A DNA stretch of 64,000 nt, from positions 5,580,001 through 5,644,000 of the forward strand of contig NZ_JASVWB010000002.1 in the NCBI RefSeq assembly GCF_030287445.1, given 5' to 3'. Source of the stretch: Streptomyces sp. ALI-76-A. Lineage in GTDB: Bacteria > Actinomycetota > Actinomycetes > Streptomycetales > Streptomycetaceae. The notes beneath the pieces are model-generated. The model was given only the letters and a program-made list of their open reading frames with translations, did not search any database and was not told where the DNA came from. Position 1 is the stretch's first letter, and every line of letters starts with the position of its first letter. The position numbers and the translations under genes are program-made. Below are positions 17,309 to 26,019 of the stretch, one piece after another.

Positions 17309-18931
17309 TCAGACCTCGGTGCTTCGCTCGTGGTGGGTGAGCAGCGCCCGCAGCGGGGCGGTGTCGGGGATGTCGGCGACCGCGGAGCCGACCGCGGCGT
17401 CCAGGTCGGCGTCGCCGCCGTCGGCGGCGGGCGGCAGATGCGGGATCGCGGAGCGCTCCCAGGAGAACTCCCAGCGCACCAGGGAGCGGGCACTGAGCTC
17501 GGCCAGGGCCATGGTGGTCAGGGACGCGTGCAGGGTGGGCCGCACGAACTCGCGGAAGGCGCGGCCGTTAGCGGCGGCCGCCTGGTCCGACAGGGGCAGC
17601 CGTCTCGCCAGCTGCCACAGCTGCCCGTCCTCGATCACCGCGAGCAGCGCGGGCAGGGTCGGCTGCCGCTCGGTGTACGCGACGAACGCCCGGTGCAGGG
17701 GCGTACCGCTGGAGGCGAGCGACTCCGCCATCGTGCGGTCGAGCAGTTCCTGCCAGTCGCGGACGCGCCCGAAGCGGCGCACCTCGTCCGCCAGGACCGC
17801 GTCCTCCAGGGCCGCCAGGGTCCGCTCGGGGTCGGACAGGAGGTCGAGGGCCGCGCCCAGGGCCTCGTCAGCGCGCCCGTCGTCGGGCAGCTCCTCGATA
17901 CGGCGGACCCGGTCGGCGATGGGCGGGTGCGAGTCGTACGGCGAGAGGGCCTCGGTGGGCAACTCCGTGCGCAGACCGGCCAGTTCGAGGCGGCGGGCGC
18001 TCAGCATCCGGCCGAAGCCGCCGAACACCTCGCCGCGTGGCGGCAGCAGACCCGTGTCCGAGCCCAGGGTGGCGTAGCCGCTCATGTAGAACCCGAACGC
18101 CGCGTCCAGCACGGGGATCTCGCGCAGCGCCGACGCGGTGGCGTCCCGGCCGCTGATCCGGGCGGCCGCGGCGTCGGCGGCGTACTCCTGGCGCCGGGAG
18201 ACGGCGAGCGTGGCGCGGAAGTACAGCTTGGCGTACGCGATGTAGATCTTCGCCATCATGCGGTACGTGACGCCCGCGTGACCGGTGCCGACCTCCTTGG
18301 CCCGCTTGCCCTTCGCCTGGGCCTTGGCGTTCTTCTTCTCCTGCCGGGCCCGCTCGCGCGCCGCCGTCCTGTCGGCCCGCTGCTCGAAGTGCGTGATGGT
18401 GCGCAGCACCTGGGCACGGCCGCGCACGGTGAGGGCGGCCAGCCGGGTGTCGGCGTTCGAGTAGTGGCCCAGTTCATGGGCGAGGACCGCCCGCAGCTGC
18501 GCCTCGGACAGGCCCTGGAGCAGGGGTACGCCGAGGTGGAGGTGACGGGGCCCGGGCAGCAGGCCGAGCAGGCGGGTGTCCTCGGCCACGGCGGCGTTCA
18601 CGTCGGCCGTCAGGACGATCCGGGACGGGGCGCGGGTGCCGACCTCGTCGGCCATCTCCCGTACGGTGCGCCACAGTCCGGGCTCGTCGGTCTCCGTGAC
18701 GGGCAGGCCCGCCGCTTCCTCCTCCCGCGGTGTGCGCAGCATGAACAGGCCGCGCACCAGCGGGATCGCCAGCAGTACGGAGACCACGTACAGCTTCACG
18801 GCGACACTGGCCGGCGCGTACCGGTACAGCAGCAGGTCGGTGCCGACGAGTGCCGTCAGCAGGAACACGCCGAGCAGATAGAAGCCGGCGAGCAGCACGA
18901 GAGCGCGCACAGCGCGCAGAGTCGCGCCCAT
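17309..18931 (-). CDS. M48-family membrane zinc metalloprotease
   Basis: A 540-residue integral membrane protease. Two hydrophobic segments lie near the N-terminus (about 10-35 and 47-68), as in HtpX and related M48 enzymes. The zinc motif is HELGH at residues 152-156 (AVLAHELGHYSNAD). The third ligand is probably the Glu in RRQEYAADAAAA, and PPIADRVRRIEEL is the usual M48 C-terminal block. A Lys/Arg/Ala-rich loop (AARERARQEKKNAKAQ) separates the motif from the glutamate. ATG 18931 follows GGGGGGA by 9 nt. M48 proteases degrade misfolded membrane proteins. Here the gene sits between two paralogous membrane-anchored partner genes. Confidence 0.9.
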   Translation of the reverse strand: MGATLRAVRALVLLAGFYLLGVFLLTALVGTDLLLYRYAPASVAVKLYVVSVLLAIPLVRGLFMLRTPREEEAAGLPVTETDEPGLWRTVREMADEVGTRAPSRIVLTADVNAAVAEDTRLLGLLPGPRHLHLGVPLLQGLSEAQLRAVLAHELGHYSNADTRLAALTVRGRAQVLRTITHFEQRADRTAARERARQEKKNAKAQAKGKRAKEVGTGHAGVTYRMMAKIYIAYAKLYFRATLAVSRRQEYAADAAAARISGRDATASALREIPVLDAAFGFYMSGYATLGSDTGLLPPRGEVFGGFGRMLSARRLELAGLRTELPTEALSPYDSHPPIADRVRRIEELPDDGRADEALGAALDLLSDPERTLAALEDAVLADEVRRFGRVRDWQELLDRTMAESLASSGTPLHRAFVAYTERQPTLPALLAVIEDGQLWQLARRLPLSDQAAAANGRAFREFVRPTLHASLTTMALAELSARSLVRWEFSWERSAIPHLPPAADGGDADLDAAVGSAVADIPDTAPLRALLTHHERSTEV

Positions 18932-19089
18932 TGGGCAGAGTCCCCCCACGGGAAAGTCACAGGAACGGAAAGCGCTCACACGGTCGTACGGCGGGGCCGC
19001 GACCGGTGGATGTGGGGGGAAGCGGAGTATCGCTCACCGGCGGCGGGCGTGGCAAGACGTGATCATGAAGGGCGATGGCCCGGGCCGGC

Positions 19090-20208
19090 TCAGTGGGGCA
19101 GGGTCGCCGGGCTGCCGCCGTTCGCCTCGTAGCCCGCGACCGCCAGGGCGCGGTAGACGGTGAACTCCGCGGCGGGGTCGGCGGACAGGGTCCAGGGCAG
19201 GGCGCCGACATGGCCGTCGATGTGGATGAGCTGGCTCATGGCCTCCGCCCAGCGCTCGGAGCGGACCAGGAAGAAGACCAGCAGGTGGCGGACGTGCGCC
19301 AGCATCGGGTCGTCGGGACGGGAGGAGTGCACGGCGTGCAGTGCGCCGTGGATCGCCCTCGTGACGACCTCGCTCTGGTAGAAACCGCTGACCAGGTTCA
19401 CCTCGGGCAGGTGCTCGAAGACCGCGAAGAGGGGTATGGCGGCCAGCAGCGAGCCCCGGGGAGCACGGGCGGCGGCGGCTTCGGCGAAGCTGTACGCGAG
19501 TTCCCGCGAGCCGTGCCACTTCTCGCACCAGTAGTGGAGCGCGGCCAGGTGCGCCCCCATGTGGTCCGGCGCCCGGTCCAGGATCTTCAGCCAGAGCTGC
19601 TCGAACTCGGCCCGGGGATAGGCCAGTCCACGCGCCACCGAGAGCTCGATGATGTACGGGATCGGGTCTCCGGGGGCCAGCAGCGCCGCGTCGCCGCACG
19701 CCGCCCGGGCCTCCTCCATGATGATCCGGAACTCGTCCGTGCCGGGTGCCGACGTCCGCCATGCCTGCTGGACCAGGAACTCCGCGTGCACCGCCGCGCC
19801 GCCCGCGTCCTTGGGCGCCTCCGTCCGCCACACCCGCAGCCACTGGCCGCCCGGTGTCTCGCTGACCCCGCCGGGCCGCTGCCGCAGCTCCAGCGACGCG
19901 GCGCCCGCGAAGGCCTGCACGCGCTGCCAGCGCAGCTCGCCCTCCTGCTCGGTGCCGGCCAGGAGCTGAGCGGCGCCGCGGTAGTCCTGGGTGCGCTGCA
20001 CCAGGTCCAGGACGTCCAGCAGGTCCTGGTCGGGGCCGGGCATGCGGATGTCCAGCTCCTCCTGCTGCGCGAACCCGTAGTTCGCGGGGTCCGCGGCGTC
20101 CGGATGGCCCGGATGGACCTGCTCGATCATGCCGCGCCGGCGCCGCAGGAAGGGGAGCAGCACGAAGCCGAGCATGACCAGCGCCATGAGGACCCAGAGA
20201 ATTTCCAT
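19090..20208 (-). CDS. Membrane-anchored helical-repeat protein (paralogue B)
   Basis: A 372-residue paralogue of the 16189-17307 product, with one N-terminal membrane segment (MEILWVLMALVMLGFVLLPFL) followed by a basic cluster and a large cytoplasmic domain. Conserved blocks include ALHYWCEKWHGSRELAYSF, APRGSLLAAIPLF and VGALPWTLSADPAAEF. It lies upstream of the M48 gene on the same strand with a 158-bp gap, so it may have its own promoter. Function unknown. Identical length and block order in the two flanking proteins point to duplication around the protease gene. Confidence 0.8.
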   Translation of the reverse strand: MEILWVLMALVMLGFVLLPFLRRRRGMIEQVHPGHPDAADPANYGFAQQEELDIRMPGPDQDLLDVLDLVQRTQDYRGAAQLLAGTEQEGELRWQRVQAFAGAASLELRQRPGGVSETPGGQWLRVWRTEAPKDAGGAAVHAEFLVQQAWRTSAPGTDEFRIIMEEARAACGDAALLAPGDPIPYIIELSVARGLAYPRAEFEQLWLKILDRAPDHMGAHLAALHYWCEKWHGSRELAYSFAEAAAARAPRGSLLAAIPLFAVFEHLPEVNLVSGFYQSEVVTRAIHGALHAVHSSRPDDPMLAHVRHLLVFFLVRSERWAEAMSQLIHIDGHVGALPWTLSADPAAEFTVYRALAVAGYEANGGSPATLPH

Positions 20209-20634
20209 GTCTCAAGGGTTCCAGACGCCGCCGACAATTGGCCAACCCGGTCGGCGGCCTGTGGAAAACTTTCGCCGACCCGCCCGCACGGCCGTCCGCC
20301 GACCCGCCCGCACGGCCGTGCGTGGCCTGCTCGCATGGCCGTCCGCCGACCCGCCGCAGGGCCGTGCGTCGGCCTGTCGGCACACCCTCCGCCGCCCTGC
20401 CCCCGCAGCCTCCGCCGCTCTGCCCCCGCAGCCTCCCCCCGCCCCGCCCCCGCAGCCTCCGCCGCCCCGTCGCCGCGCTTTCCGTCGGCCCGTCGCCGCA
20501 GGCCAACGCCGGGCTTCCGCACGGGCACGCCGCCTCTCCCGCCCCCCTTGGCGGCCCCGTCGCCCACCGCCCGCATTGCCGCCCCCGACCCGCCGTCCGG
20601 CATTCGCCCCGCCGGCGCATTACCCTCGGTGCGC
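20209..20634. other. Divergent intergenic region with low-complexity repeats
   Basis: No gene is seen. The region holds two families of imperfect 23-24-bp tandem repeats (20274-20480) and further C-rich sequence up to the metB start. Promoters for both flanking genes must lie at its edges; I cannot assign them. Confidence 0.5.
20274..20480. repeat. Two adjacent families of 23-24-bp tandem repeats
   Basis: 20274-20388 contains about four to five imperfect units with the core GACCCGCCCGCACGGCCGT. 20388-20480 contains about four units with the core TGCCCCCGCAGCCTCCGCC. Units are contiguous, without unique spacers. They lie in a non-coding divergent interval. Confidence 0.6.
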
Positions 20635-21789
20635 ATGAGCGACAGGCACACCAGTCAGCACTTCGAGACCCTGGCGATCCACGCGGGCAACACCGCGGAT
20701 CCCCTCACCGGCGCGGTCGTCCCGCCCATCTACCAGGTCTCGACCTACAAGCAGGACGGCGTCGGAGGCCTGCGCGGCGGCTACGAGTACAGCCGCAGCG
20801 CCAACCCGACACGCACCGCACTGGAGGAGAACCTCGCCGCCCTGGAGGGCGGGCGCCGAGGCCTCGCGTTCGCGTCCGGCCTGGCGGCCGAGGACTGCCT
20901 GCTGCGTACGCTGCTCAGCCCCGGCGACCACGTGGTCATCCCGAACGACGCGTACGGCGGCACGTTCCGCCTGTTCGCCAAGGTCGTCTCCCGGTGGGGT
21001 GTGGAGTGGTCGGTCGCCGACAGCGCCGATCCCGCGGCCGTCCGGGCCGCCATCACCCCGAAGACCAAGGCCGTGTGGGTGGAGACCCCCTCCAACCCGC
21101 TGCTCGGGATCACCGACATCGCCGCCGTCGCCCAGGTCGCCCATGACGTGGGCGCCCGGCTCGTCGTGGACAACACCTTCGCCACGCCGTACCTCCAGCA
21201 GCCGCTGGCGCTCGGCGCGGACGTCGTCGTGCACTCGCTGACCAAGTACATGGGCGGCCACTCGGACGTCGTCGGCGGCGCGCTGATCGTCAGCGACCCG
21301 GAGCTGGGGGAGGAACTGGCGTACCACCAGAACGCGATGGGCGCGGTCGCCGGGCCCTTCGACTCCTGGCTGGTGCTGCGCGGCACGAAGACGCTGTCGG
21401 TGCGGATGGACCGGCACAGCGAGAACGCCACGAAGATCGCCGACATGCTGACCCGGCACGCGCGCGTGACGAAGGTGCTGTACCCGGGGCTGCCGGAGCA
21501 CCCCGGTCACGAGGTCGCGGCCAAGCAGATGCGCGCGTTCGGCGGCATGGTCTCCTTCCAGGTCGAGGGTGGCGAGGAGGCGGCCGTGGAGGTCTGCAAC
21601 CGCGCCGAGGTGTTCACGCTCGGTGAGTCCCTGGGCGGCGTCGAGTCGCTGATCGAGCACCCCGGGCTCATGACGCACGCCTCCGTGGCCGGTTCGGCGC
21701 TGGAGGTGCCCGCCGACCTCGTGCGCCTCTCCGTGGGGATCGAGAACGTCGAGGACCTGCTGGAGGACCTGCGCCAGGCGCTCGGCTAG
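20635..21789 (+). CDS. metB: Cystathionine gamma-synthase / gamma-lyase family enzyme
   Basis: PLP enzyme of 384 residues in the Cys/Met metabolism family. Start block is FETLAIHAGN; YEYSRSANPTR binds the phosphate; the PLP lysine is in VVHSLTKYMGGHSDV; then a block including FDSWLVLRG, and GGVESLIEHP. It either joins O-succinyl-homoserine and cysteine to form cystathionine or splits cystathionine. Motifs do not separate the two, and Streptomyces uses these enzymes in both directions, so the symbol is provisional. ATG 20635 has no clear ribosome site and may be leaderless. A 21-bp duplication lies just downstream. Confidence 0.88.
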   Translation: MSDRHTSQHFETLAIHAGNTADPLTGAVVPPIYQVSTYKQDGVGGLRGGYEYSRSANPTRTALEENLAALEGGRRGLAFASGLAAEDCLLRTLLSPGDHVVIPNDAYGGTFRLFAKVVSRWGVEWSVADSADPAAVRAAITPKTKAVWVETPSNPLLGITDIAAVAQVAHDVGARLVVDNTFATPYLQQPLALGADVVVHSLTKYMGGHSDVVGGALIVSDPELGEELAYHQNAMGAVAGPFDSWLVLRGTKTLSVRMDRHSENATKIADMLTRHARVTKVLYPGLPEHPGHEVAAKQMRAFGGMVSFQVEGGEEAAVEVCNRAEVFTLGESLGGVESLIEHPGLMTHASVAGSALEVPADLVRLSVGIENVEDLLEDLRQALG

Positions 21790-21827
21790 GCACCCGGAGG
21801 GCGCCCGGTGCCCACCAGCGCGTGCCC

Positions 21828-21869
21828 GGTGCTCACCCGTCCCTGAGCGGTGCTCACCAGTCCCTCAGC
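21828..21869. repeat. 21-bp direct duplication at a gene 3' end
   Basis: Two adjacent copies (21828-21848 and 21849-21869) beginning GGTGCTCACC. The second copy contains the stop codon of the minus-strand gene ending at 21854. A degenerate third copy may lie at about 21807-21827. Confidence 0.6.
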
Positions 21870-22102
21870 GGTGGAGTCGTCTCGGAGGGCGGCTCCACCC
21901 AGGGCTCCGCCATCACCGCCCACACCACGAACGCCACGGCCGCGGCGCACAGCAGCAGCCACAGCAGGCGGCGGGCGGCCCTCCTGCGGCGCAGCATCCG
22001 GCCGCCGCGTCGCACGGCCTCCGCGTAGAGCTCCGGCGGCACCGGCGGCGGCGCCGCCTCCAGGATCCGCCGCACGGCGGCCTCCCGTCGTGGCTCGCTC
22101 AT
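21854..22102 (-). CDS. Small single-span membrane protein downstream of sigma factor
   Basis: An 82-residue protein with a cytoplasmic N-terminus (MSEPRREAAVRRILEAAPPPVPPEL), a basic patch (GGRMLRRRRAARR), one membrane span (LLWLLLCAAAVAFVVWAVM) and a short external tail. It begins 31 bp after the stop of the sigma-factor gene on the same strand. The position and topology suit a small anti-sigma or sigma-accessory protein, but it lacks the zinc-binding HxxxCxxC motif of ZAS anti-sigma factors. ATG 22102 is used; GTG 22114 is an alternative. Confidence 0.65.
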   Translation of the reverse strand: MSEPRREAAVRRILEAAPPPVPPELYAEAVRRGGRMLRRRRAARRLLWLLLCAAAVAFVVWAVMAEPWVEPPSETTPPLRDW

Positions 22103-22133
22103 GCCGGTCGCCACCCGCCCTCGCCGGCCCGCG

Positions 22134-22637
22134 TCACGACGGTGCCACCTTCGCGCCGATCGCCGCGGGGGCCGGACCCCGGGGCGGGTGCAGCAGGGTC
22201 GTGACCGCGCGGTCGCAGATCGTCCGGACCCGTTCCGGGGAGAGGCCGAGCAGGGCCGCCGCCTGCTCCTCGGCGACGCCCTCGTACAGGCGCAGCACCA
22301 GGATCAGGCGTTCGGACGGGCTGAGGCGGGCCAGGGCGCCGGGGCGGGACGGGCGGGACCGGCCGGGGAAGCCGTACCGGTGCCAGGCCCCGCGGGCGAA
22401 ACGGGTGGCCAGGCACAGGCGGGCCCGGTCGTACGGGTCCTCGCCGCGCAACCGGTCCCAGGACGCGTACGTCTGCGCGAGGACCGGCGTCAACAGGCGC
22501 CGCGCGCGCGGGTTGTCGCGCGGGTCCTCCGCGGTGAGCAGGGTGGCGGCGTGCAGCAGCCGCCCGCCCGCACCGGCCACGAACGCGTGGAACTCCCGGG
22601 CCCGCCGGGCATCCTGGGCCGTCTGCCGTTCTCGCAC
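22134..22637 (-). CDS. RNA polymerase sigma factor, ECF-like
   Basis: A 167-residue protein with a recognisable sigma region 4: LARLSPSERLILVLRLYEGVAEEQ followed by the helix-turn-helix AAALLGLSPERVRTICDRAV. The N-terminal half is a divergent region 2 (RAREFHAFVAGAGGRLLHAATLLT), as in SigE-like small sigma factors of Streptomyces. It should direct RNA polymerase to a small promoter set. GTG 22637 has GGGAGG about 4-5 nt upstream; the open frame above it is not coding. It probably forms an operon with the small membrane protein downstream. The target promoters cannot be inferred. Confidence 0.72.
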   Translation of the reverse strand: MRERQTAQDARRAREFHAFVAGAGGRLLHAATLLTAEDPRDNPRARRLLTPVLAQTYASWDRLRGEDPYDRARLCLATRFARGAWHRYGFPGRSRPSRPGALARLSPSERLILVLRLYEGVAEEQAAALLGLSPERVRTICDRAVTTLLHPPRGPAPAAIGAKVAPS

Positions 22638-22911
22638 CGTGCCTCCCGCCTGAGGGAGATCCTGAGGAACAACGAGCCGGGCCCCGGCCGCCCACGGCGT
22701 CACATACGGGAGCGGTGCGTGTGGCGCGTACGGCGTCCGGAATCGCGGTGGACCGGGGGCCCGGTCTCATCTGAGGCCAGCGGCGGCCCGTCGGTCAAGA
22801 GCCGCGCAGCGCCGGGTACGGCCGGCCCCGGAACGGCAGGGCACGCGCGCGTGGCCGCGCCGTTCACAGGCTGCCGTCGTTCGGGAGGACGCCTGTTCGG
22901 GAAGGAGCCGT

Positions 22912-23436
22912 TCAGGAGGCCGGCGGCGGCTCCGCGACCGGTACGCCCTGGGCCGCCATCCGGGAGGACAGGGCGCTGTTGAAACGGGTGAGGAGCGTGC
23001 AGAACGCCTCGCGCTCCTCCGGCGCCCAGTCGTGTGTCAGCTCGGCCATCAGCTGACGCCTCGACGAACGCACCTCCTCGAGCCGCGACTGCCCGCGCGG
23101 GGAGAGCTGGAGCACCACGGCGCGCCCGTCCTCGGGGTGCGAGGTCCGCTTGACCAGCCCGGTGTCGACGAGGGGAGCCACCTGCCGGGTGACCGTCGAG
23201 GAGTCGATCCCCATGCTCGCGGCGAGCGCCTTGACGCCCATCGGGCCTTCCTTGTCGAGCCGGTTGAGCAGCAGGTACGCGGCCCGGTCCATGGAGTTGC
23301 GGACCTGCCCCACTCCGCCGAGCCGGGTCTGTTCGGCACGACGGGCGAACACCGCCACCTCGTGCTGGAGCGTGTCGAGGAGACCGATGTCACCGACGGT
23401 CGTCATGTCCATCGACATTTCAGGTGTTGTGGGCAT
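22912..23436 (-). CDS. MarR-family transcriptional regulator
   Basis: A 174-residue winged-helix regulator. The DNA-binding core is MGVKALAASMGIDSSTVTRQVAPLVDTGLVKRTSHPEDGRAV, with the DxR wing motif (HPEDGRA) intact. Flanking helices form the dimer interface. It is divergent from the threonine dehydratase gene across about 146 bp, so it may control that gene or itself. Alternative internal starts (Met8, Met11) exist because the N-terminus MPTTPEMSMDM is unusually Met-rich. Ligand unknown. Confidence 0.88.
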   Translation of the reverse strand: MPTTPEMSMDMTTVGDIGLLDTLQHEVAVFARRAEQTRLGGVGQVRNSMDRAAYLLLNRLDKEGPMGVKALAASMGIDSSTVTRQVAPLVDTGLVKRTSHPEDGRAVVLQLSPRGQSRLEEVRSSRRQLMAELTHDWAPEEREAFCTLLTRFNSALSSRMAAQGVPVAEPPPAS

Positions 23437-23582
23437 GGCCGGGGGCTCACTTCATGAAGGGGGGCGCTGGGTTGGGGGACAGGGTACGCGGCCGGGACGC
23501 GGACCGTACCGGCGCTGTGCAAACCAGTCTCGGAGGTTGGTCACAGCGGTGGTCCACCCGTATGAACTGCGAGACTTGACCC

Positions 23583-24812
23583 ATGAACTACCGCGAGGCC
23601 CAGCCCGTCCCGCCGGTCACGCTCGACGACGTGCGCGGTGCTCAGAAGATGCTCTCGGGCGTGGCGCGGGTGACCGCGATGGAGGGCAGCCGGTACCTCA
23701 GCCGGCTGGTGGGAGCGCCGGTGCACTTCAAGTGCGAGAACCTCCAGCGGACGGGATCGTTCAAGCTGCGCGGTGCCTACGTCCGGATCGCCGGACTGCT
23801 GCCGGAGGAGCGGGCCGCGGGTGTGGTCGCGGCGAGCGCGGGCAACCACGCGCAGGGCGTGGCGCTGGCGTCCTCGCTGCTCGGGGTCCGCTCGACCGTG
23901 TTCATGCCGAAGGGCGCCCCGCTGCCGAAGATCAGCGCCACCCGGGAGTACGGCGCCGAGGTGCGCCTGCACGGCCAGGTGGTGGACGAGACCCTGGCCG
24001 CCGCGCAGGAGTACGCGGACGAGACCGGCGCGGTGTTGATCCATCCCTTCGACCACCCGGACGTCATCGCCGGACAGGGCACGGTCGGCCTGGAGATCCT
24101 GGAGCAGTGCCCGGAGGTGCGCACGATCGTCCTCGGGATCGGCGGTGGCGGCCTGGCGGCCGGTGTCGCGACCGCGGTCAAGGCGCTGCGGCCGGACGTG
24201 CGGATCGTGGGCGTGCAGGCGGCGGGCGCCGCCGCGTACCCGCCCTCGCTGGCGGCCGGGCGCCCGGTCTCGATCGAGAACCCGGCGACGATGGCCGACG
24301 GCATGAAGGTCGGCCGGCCCGGTGACGTGCCGTTCGGGATCATCGGCGACCTGGTCGACGAGGTGCGCACGGTGACGGAGGACGAGCTGTCCGCCGCGTT
24401 GCTGCTGTGCCTGGAGCGGGCCAAGCAGGTCGTCGAACCGGCCGGGGCCAGCCCGGTCGCGGCGCTGCTGAGCGACCCCGGCTCGATCGAGGGGCCGGTC
24501 GTCGCGCTGCTGTCCGGCGGCAACGTCGACCCGCTGCTGCTCCAGCGCATCCTGACCCACGGCATGGCCGCGCAGGGCCGCTACCTGGCCGTACGCCTGC
24601 GGCTGACGGACCGGCCGGGCGCCCTCGCGACGCTTCTGGGGGCGTTGTCAGTGGTGGACGCTAACGTCCTGGACGTGAGTCACGTACGGACCGATCCGCG
24701 GCTCGGACTCACGGAGGCGGAGGTGGAGCTGCACCTGGAGACGAAGGGGCCCACCCACTGTGCCGAAGTCGGCCAGGCCCTGCGTGCCGCGGGCTACACG
24801 GTCATCGACTGA
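23583..24812 (+). CDS. ilvA: Threonine ammonia-lyase (threonine dehydratase)
   Basis: PLP-dependent deamination of L-threonine to 2-oxobutanoate and ammonia, feeding isoleucine synthesis or catabolism. The 409-residue product has the PLP lysine in TGSFKLRGAY, the Asn in SAGNHAQGVA and the phosphate-binding glycine loop GIGGGGLAAG. The C-terminal 75 residues form one ACT-like domain (YLAVRLRLTDRPGALATLL), so allosteric control is likely. This short-ACT form is typical of the single actinobacterial enzyme. A divergent MarR regulator precedes it. Confidence 0.93.
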   Translation: MNYREAQPVPPVTLDDVRGAQKMLSGVARVTAMEGSRYLSRLVGAPVHFKCENLQRTGSFKLRGAYVRIAGLLPEERAAGVVAASAGNHAQGVALASSLLGVRSTVFMPKGAPLPKISATREYGAEVRLHGQVVDETLAAAQEYADETGAVLIHPFDHPDVIAGQGTVGLEILEQCPEVRTIVLGIGGGGLAAGVATAVKALRPDVRIVGVQAAGAAAYPPSLAAGRPVSIENPATMADGMKVGRPGDVPFGIIGDLVDEVRTVTEDELSAALLLCLERAKQVVEPAGASPVAALLSDPGSIEGPVVALLSGGNVDPLLLQRILTHGMAAQGRYLAVRLRLTDRPGALATLLGALSVVDANVLDVSHVRTDPRLGLTEAEVELHLETKGPTHCAEVGQALRAAGYTVID

Positions 24813-24885
24813 GGCTGAGCGTCCCACGGGGCAGAATCGCAGATCAGGACCCATTCGTCACCTGATCGGGTAATTCCGTTGAGAG

Positions 24886-24901
24886 ACGCGATACATCGCG
24901 T
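24886..24901. promoter_or_regulatory. Operator-like palindrome upstream of DrrAB-type ABC genes
   Basis: ACGCGAT-AC-ATCGCGT, a perfect 16-bp dyad 99 bp before the ATPase start, flanked by TTAACG on the right. It looks like a TetR- or PadR-type site; no regulator gene is adjacent. Confidence 0.4.
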
Positions 24902-24999
24902 TAACGTGGGTCCGTGGCCTTCGCCGACCCAGCCGCCCCGGCGAAACGCACGCACACATCCCGGCTTTCCGAATCATCCCCAACGACGTGGAGACTCAT

Positions 25000-26019
25000 A
25001 TGCCAGGCGCCATCTACGCCGAAGGCCTGGTCAAGACCTTCGGTGACGTAAGGGCTCTGGACGGCGTCGACCTCGATGTCCCCGAAGGCACCGTCCTCGG
25101 TCTGCTCGGACCGAACGGCGCCGGCAAGACGACCACCGTACGCTGCCTGACCACCTTGCTGCGCCCGGACAGCGGCCGGGCCGTCGTCGCCGGCCTCGAC
25201 GTGCTCAAGCAGCCCGACGCGGTGCGCCGGTCGATCGGCCTGTCCGGCCAGTTCGCCGCGGTCGACGAATACCTGACCGGCCGCGAGAACCTGCACATGG
25301 TCGGCCGGCTCTACCAGATGAAGTCCGCGGCCGCGAAGGTCCGGGCCGGTGAGCTGCTCGAGCAGTTCCACCTCGCGGACGCCGCCGACCGCCCCGCCAA
25401 GACCTACTCCGGCGGCATGCGCCGCCGGCTCGACCTGGCCGCGGCGCTGGTCGTCTCCCCGCCCGTCATGTTCATGGACGAACCGACGACCGGCCTCGAC
25501 CCGCGCAACCGCCAGCAGCTGTGGGAGGTCATCAAACAGCTCGTCTCCGACGGTACGACACTGCTGCTGACCACCCAGTACCTCGAAGAGGCCGACCACC
25601 TCGCCCACGACATCGCCGTGGTCGACCAGGGCCGGGTCATCGCCCGCGGCACCTCCGACCAGCTCAAGGCCCGCACCGGCGGCGAGCGCGTCGAGGTCGT
25701 GGTGCACGAGCGGGAGCGCATCGCCACCGCCTCGGAGGTGCTGCGCGGCTTCGGCAAGGGCGACACCACCGTCGAGGAGCACATGCGCAAGATCACCGTG
25801 CCGGTCTCCGGCGGCGCGAAGCTCCTGGCCGAGGTCATCCGGGAACTGGACGTCCGCGGCATCGAGATCGACGACATCGGCCTGCGCCGCCCCACCCTGG
25901 ACGACGTCTTCCTCTCCCTGACGGGCCATGCCGCCGAGACCGCGGACGAGGAGAACGGAGCCGCGGCGAACACCCGGCGCCAGGCGGACACCCAGCCCAA
26001 GAAGGAGGTCTCCGAGTGA
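25000..26019 (+). CDS. DrrA-type ABC transporter ATPase
   Basis: A 339-residue ATP-binding subunit of a two-component exporter. Walker A is GPNGAGKTTT, the signature is YSGGMRRRLDLA and Walker B is VMFMDEPTTGLDP, with the H-loop replaced by TTQYLEEAD (Gln) as in DrrA. The C-terminal extension (RRPTLDDVFLSLTG) is the DrrA-specific domain. ATG 25000 has GGAGA 5 nt upstream. It couples through GTGA to the permease gene. DrrA homologues export daunorubicin and many other lipophilic compounds; no biosynthetic cluster is in view, so the substrate is unknown. Confidence 0.93.
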   Translation: MPGAIYAEGLVKTFGDVRALDGVDLDVPEGTVLGLLGPNGAGKTTTVRCLTTLLRPDSGRAVVAGLDVLKQPDAVRRSIGLSGQFAAVDEYLTGRENLHMVGRLYQMKSAAAKVRAGELLEQFHLADAADRPAKTYSGGMRRRLDLAAALVVSPPVMFMDEPTTGLDPRNRQQLWEVIKQLVSDGTTLLLTTQYLEEADHLAHDIAVVDQGRVIARGTSDQLKARTGGERVEVVVHERERIATASEVLRGFGKGDTTVEEHMRKITVPVSGGAKLLAEVIRELDVRGIEIDDIGLRRPTLDDVFLSLTGHAAETADEENGAAANTRRQADTQPKKEVSE

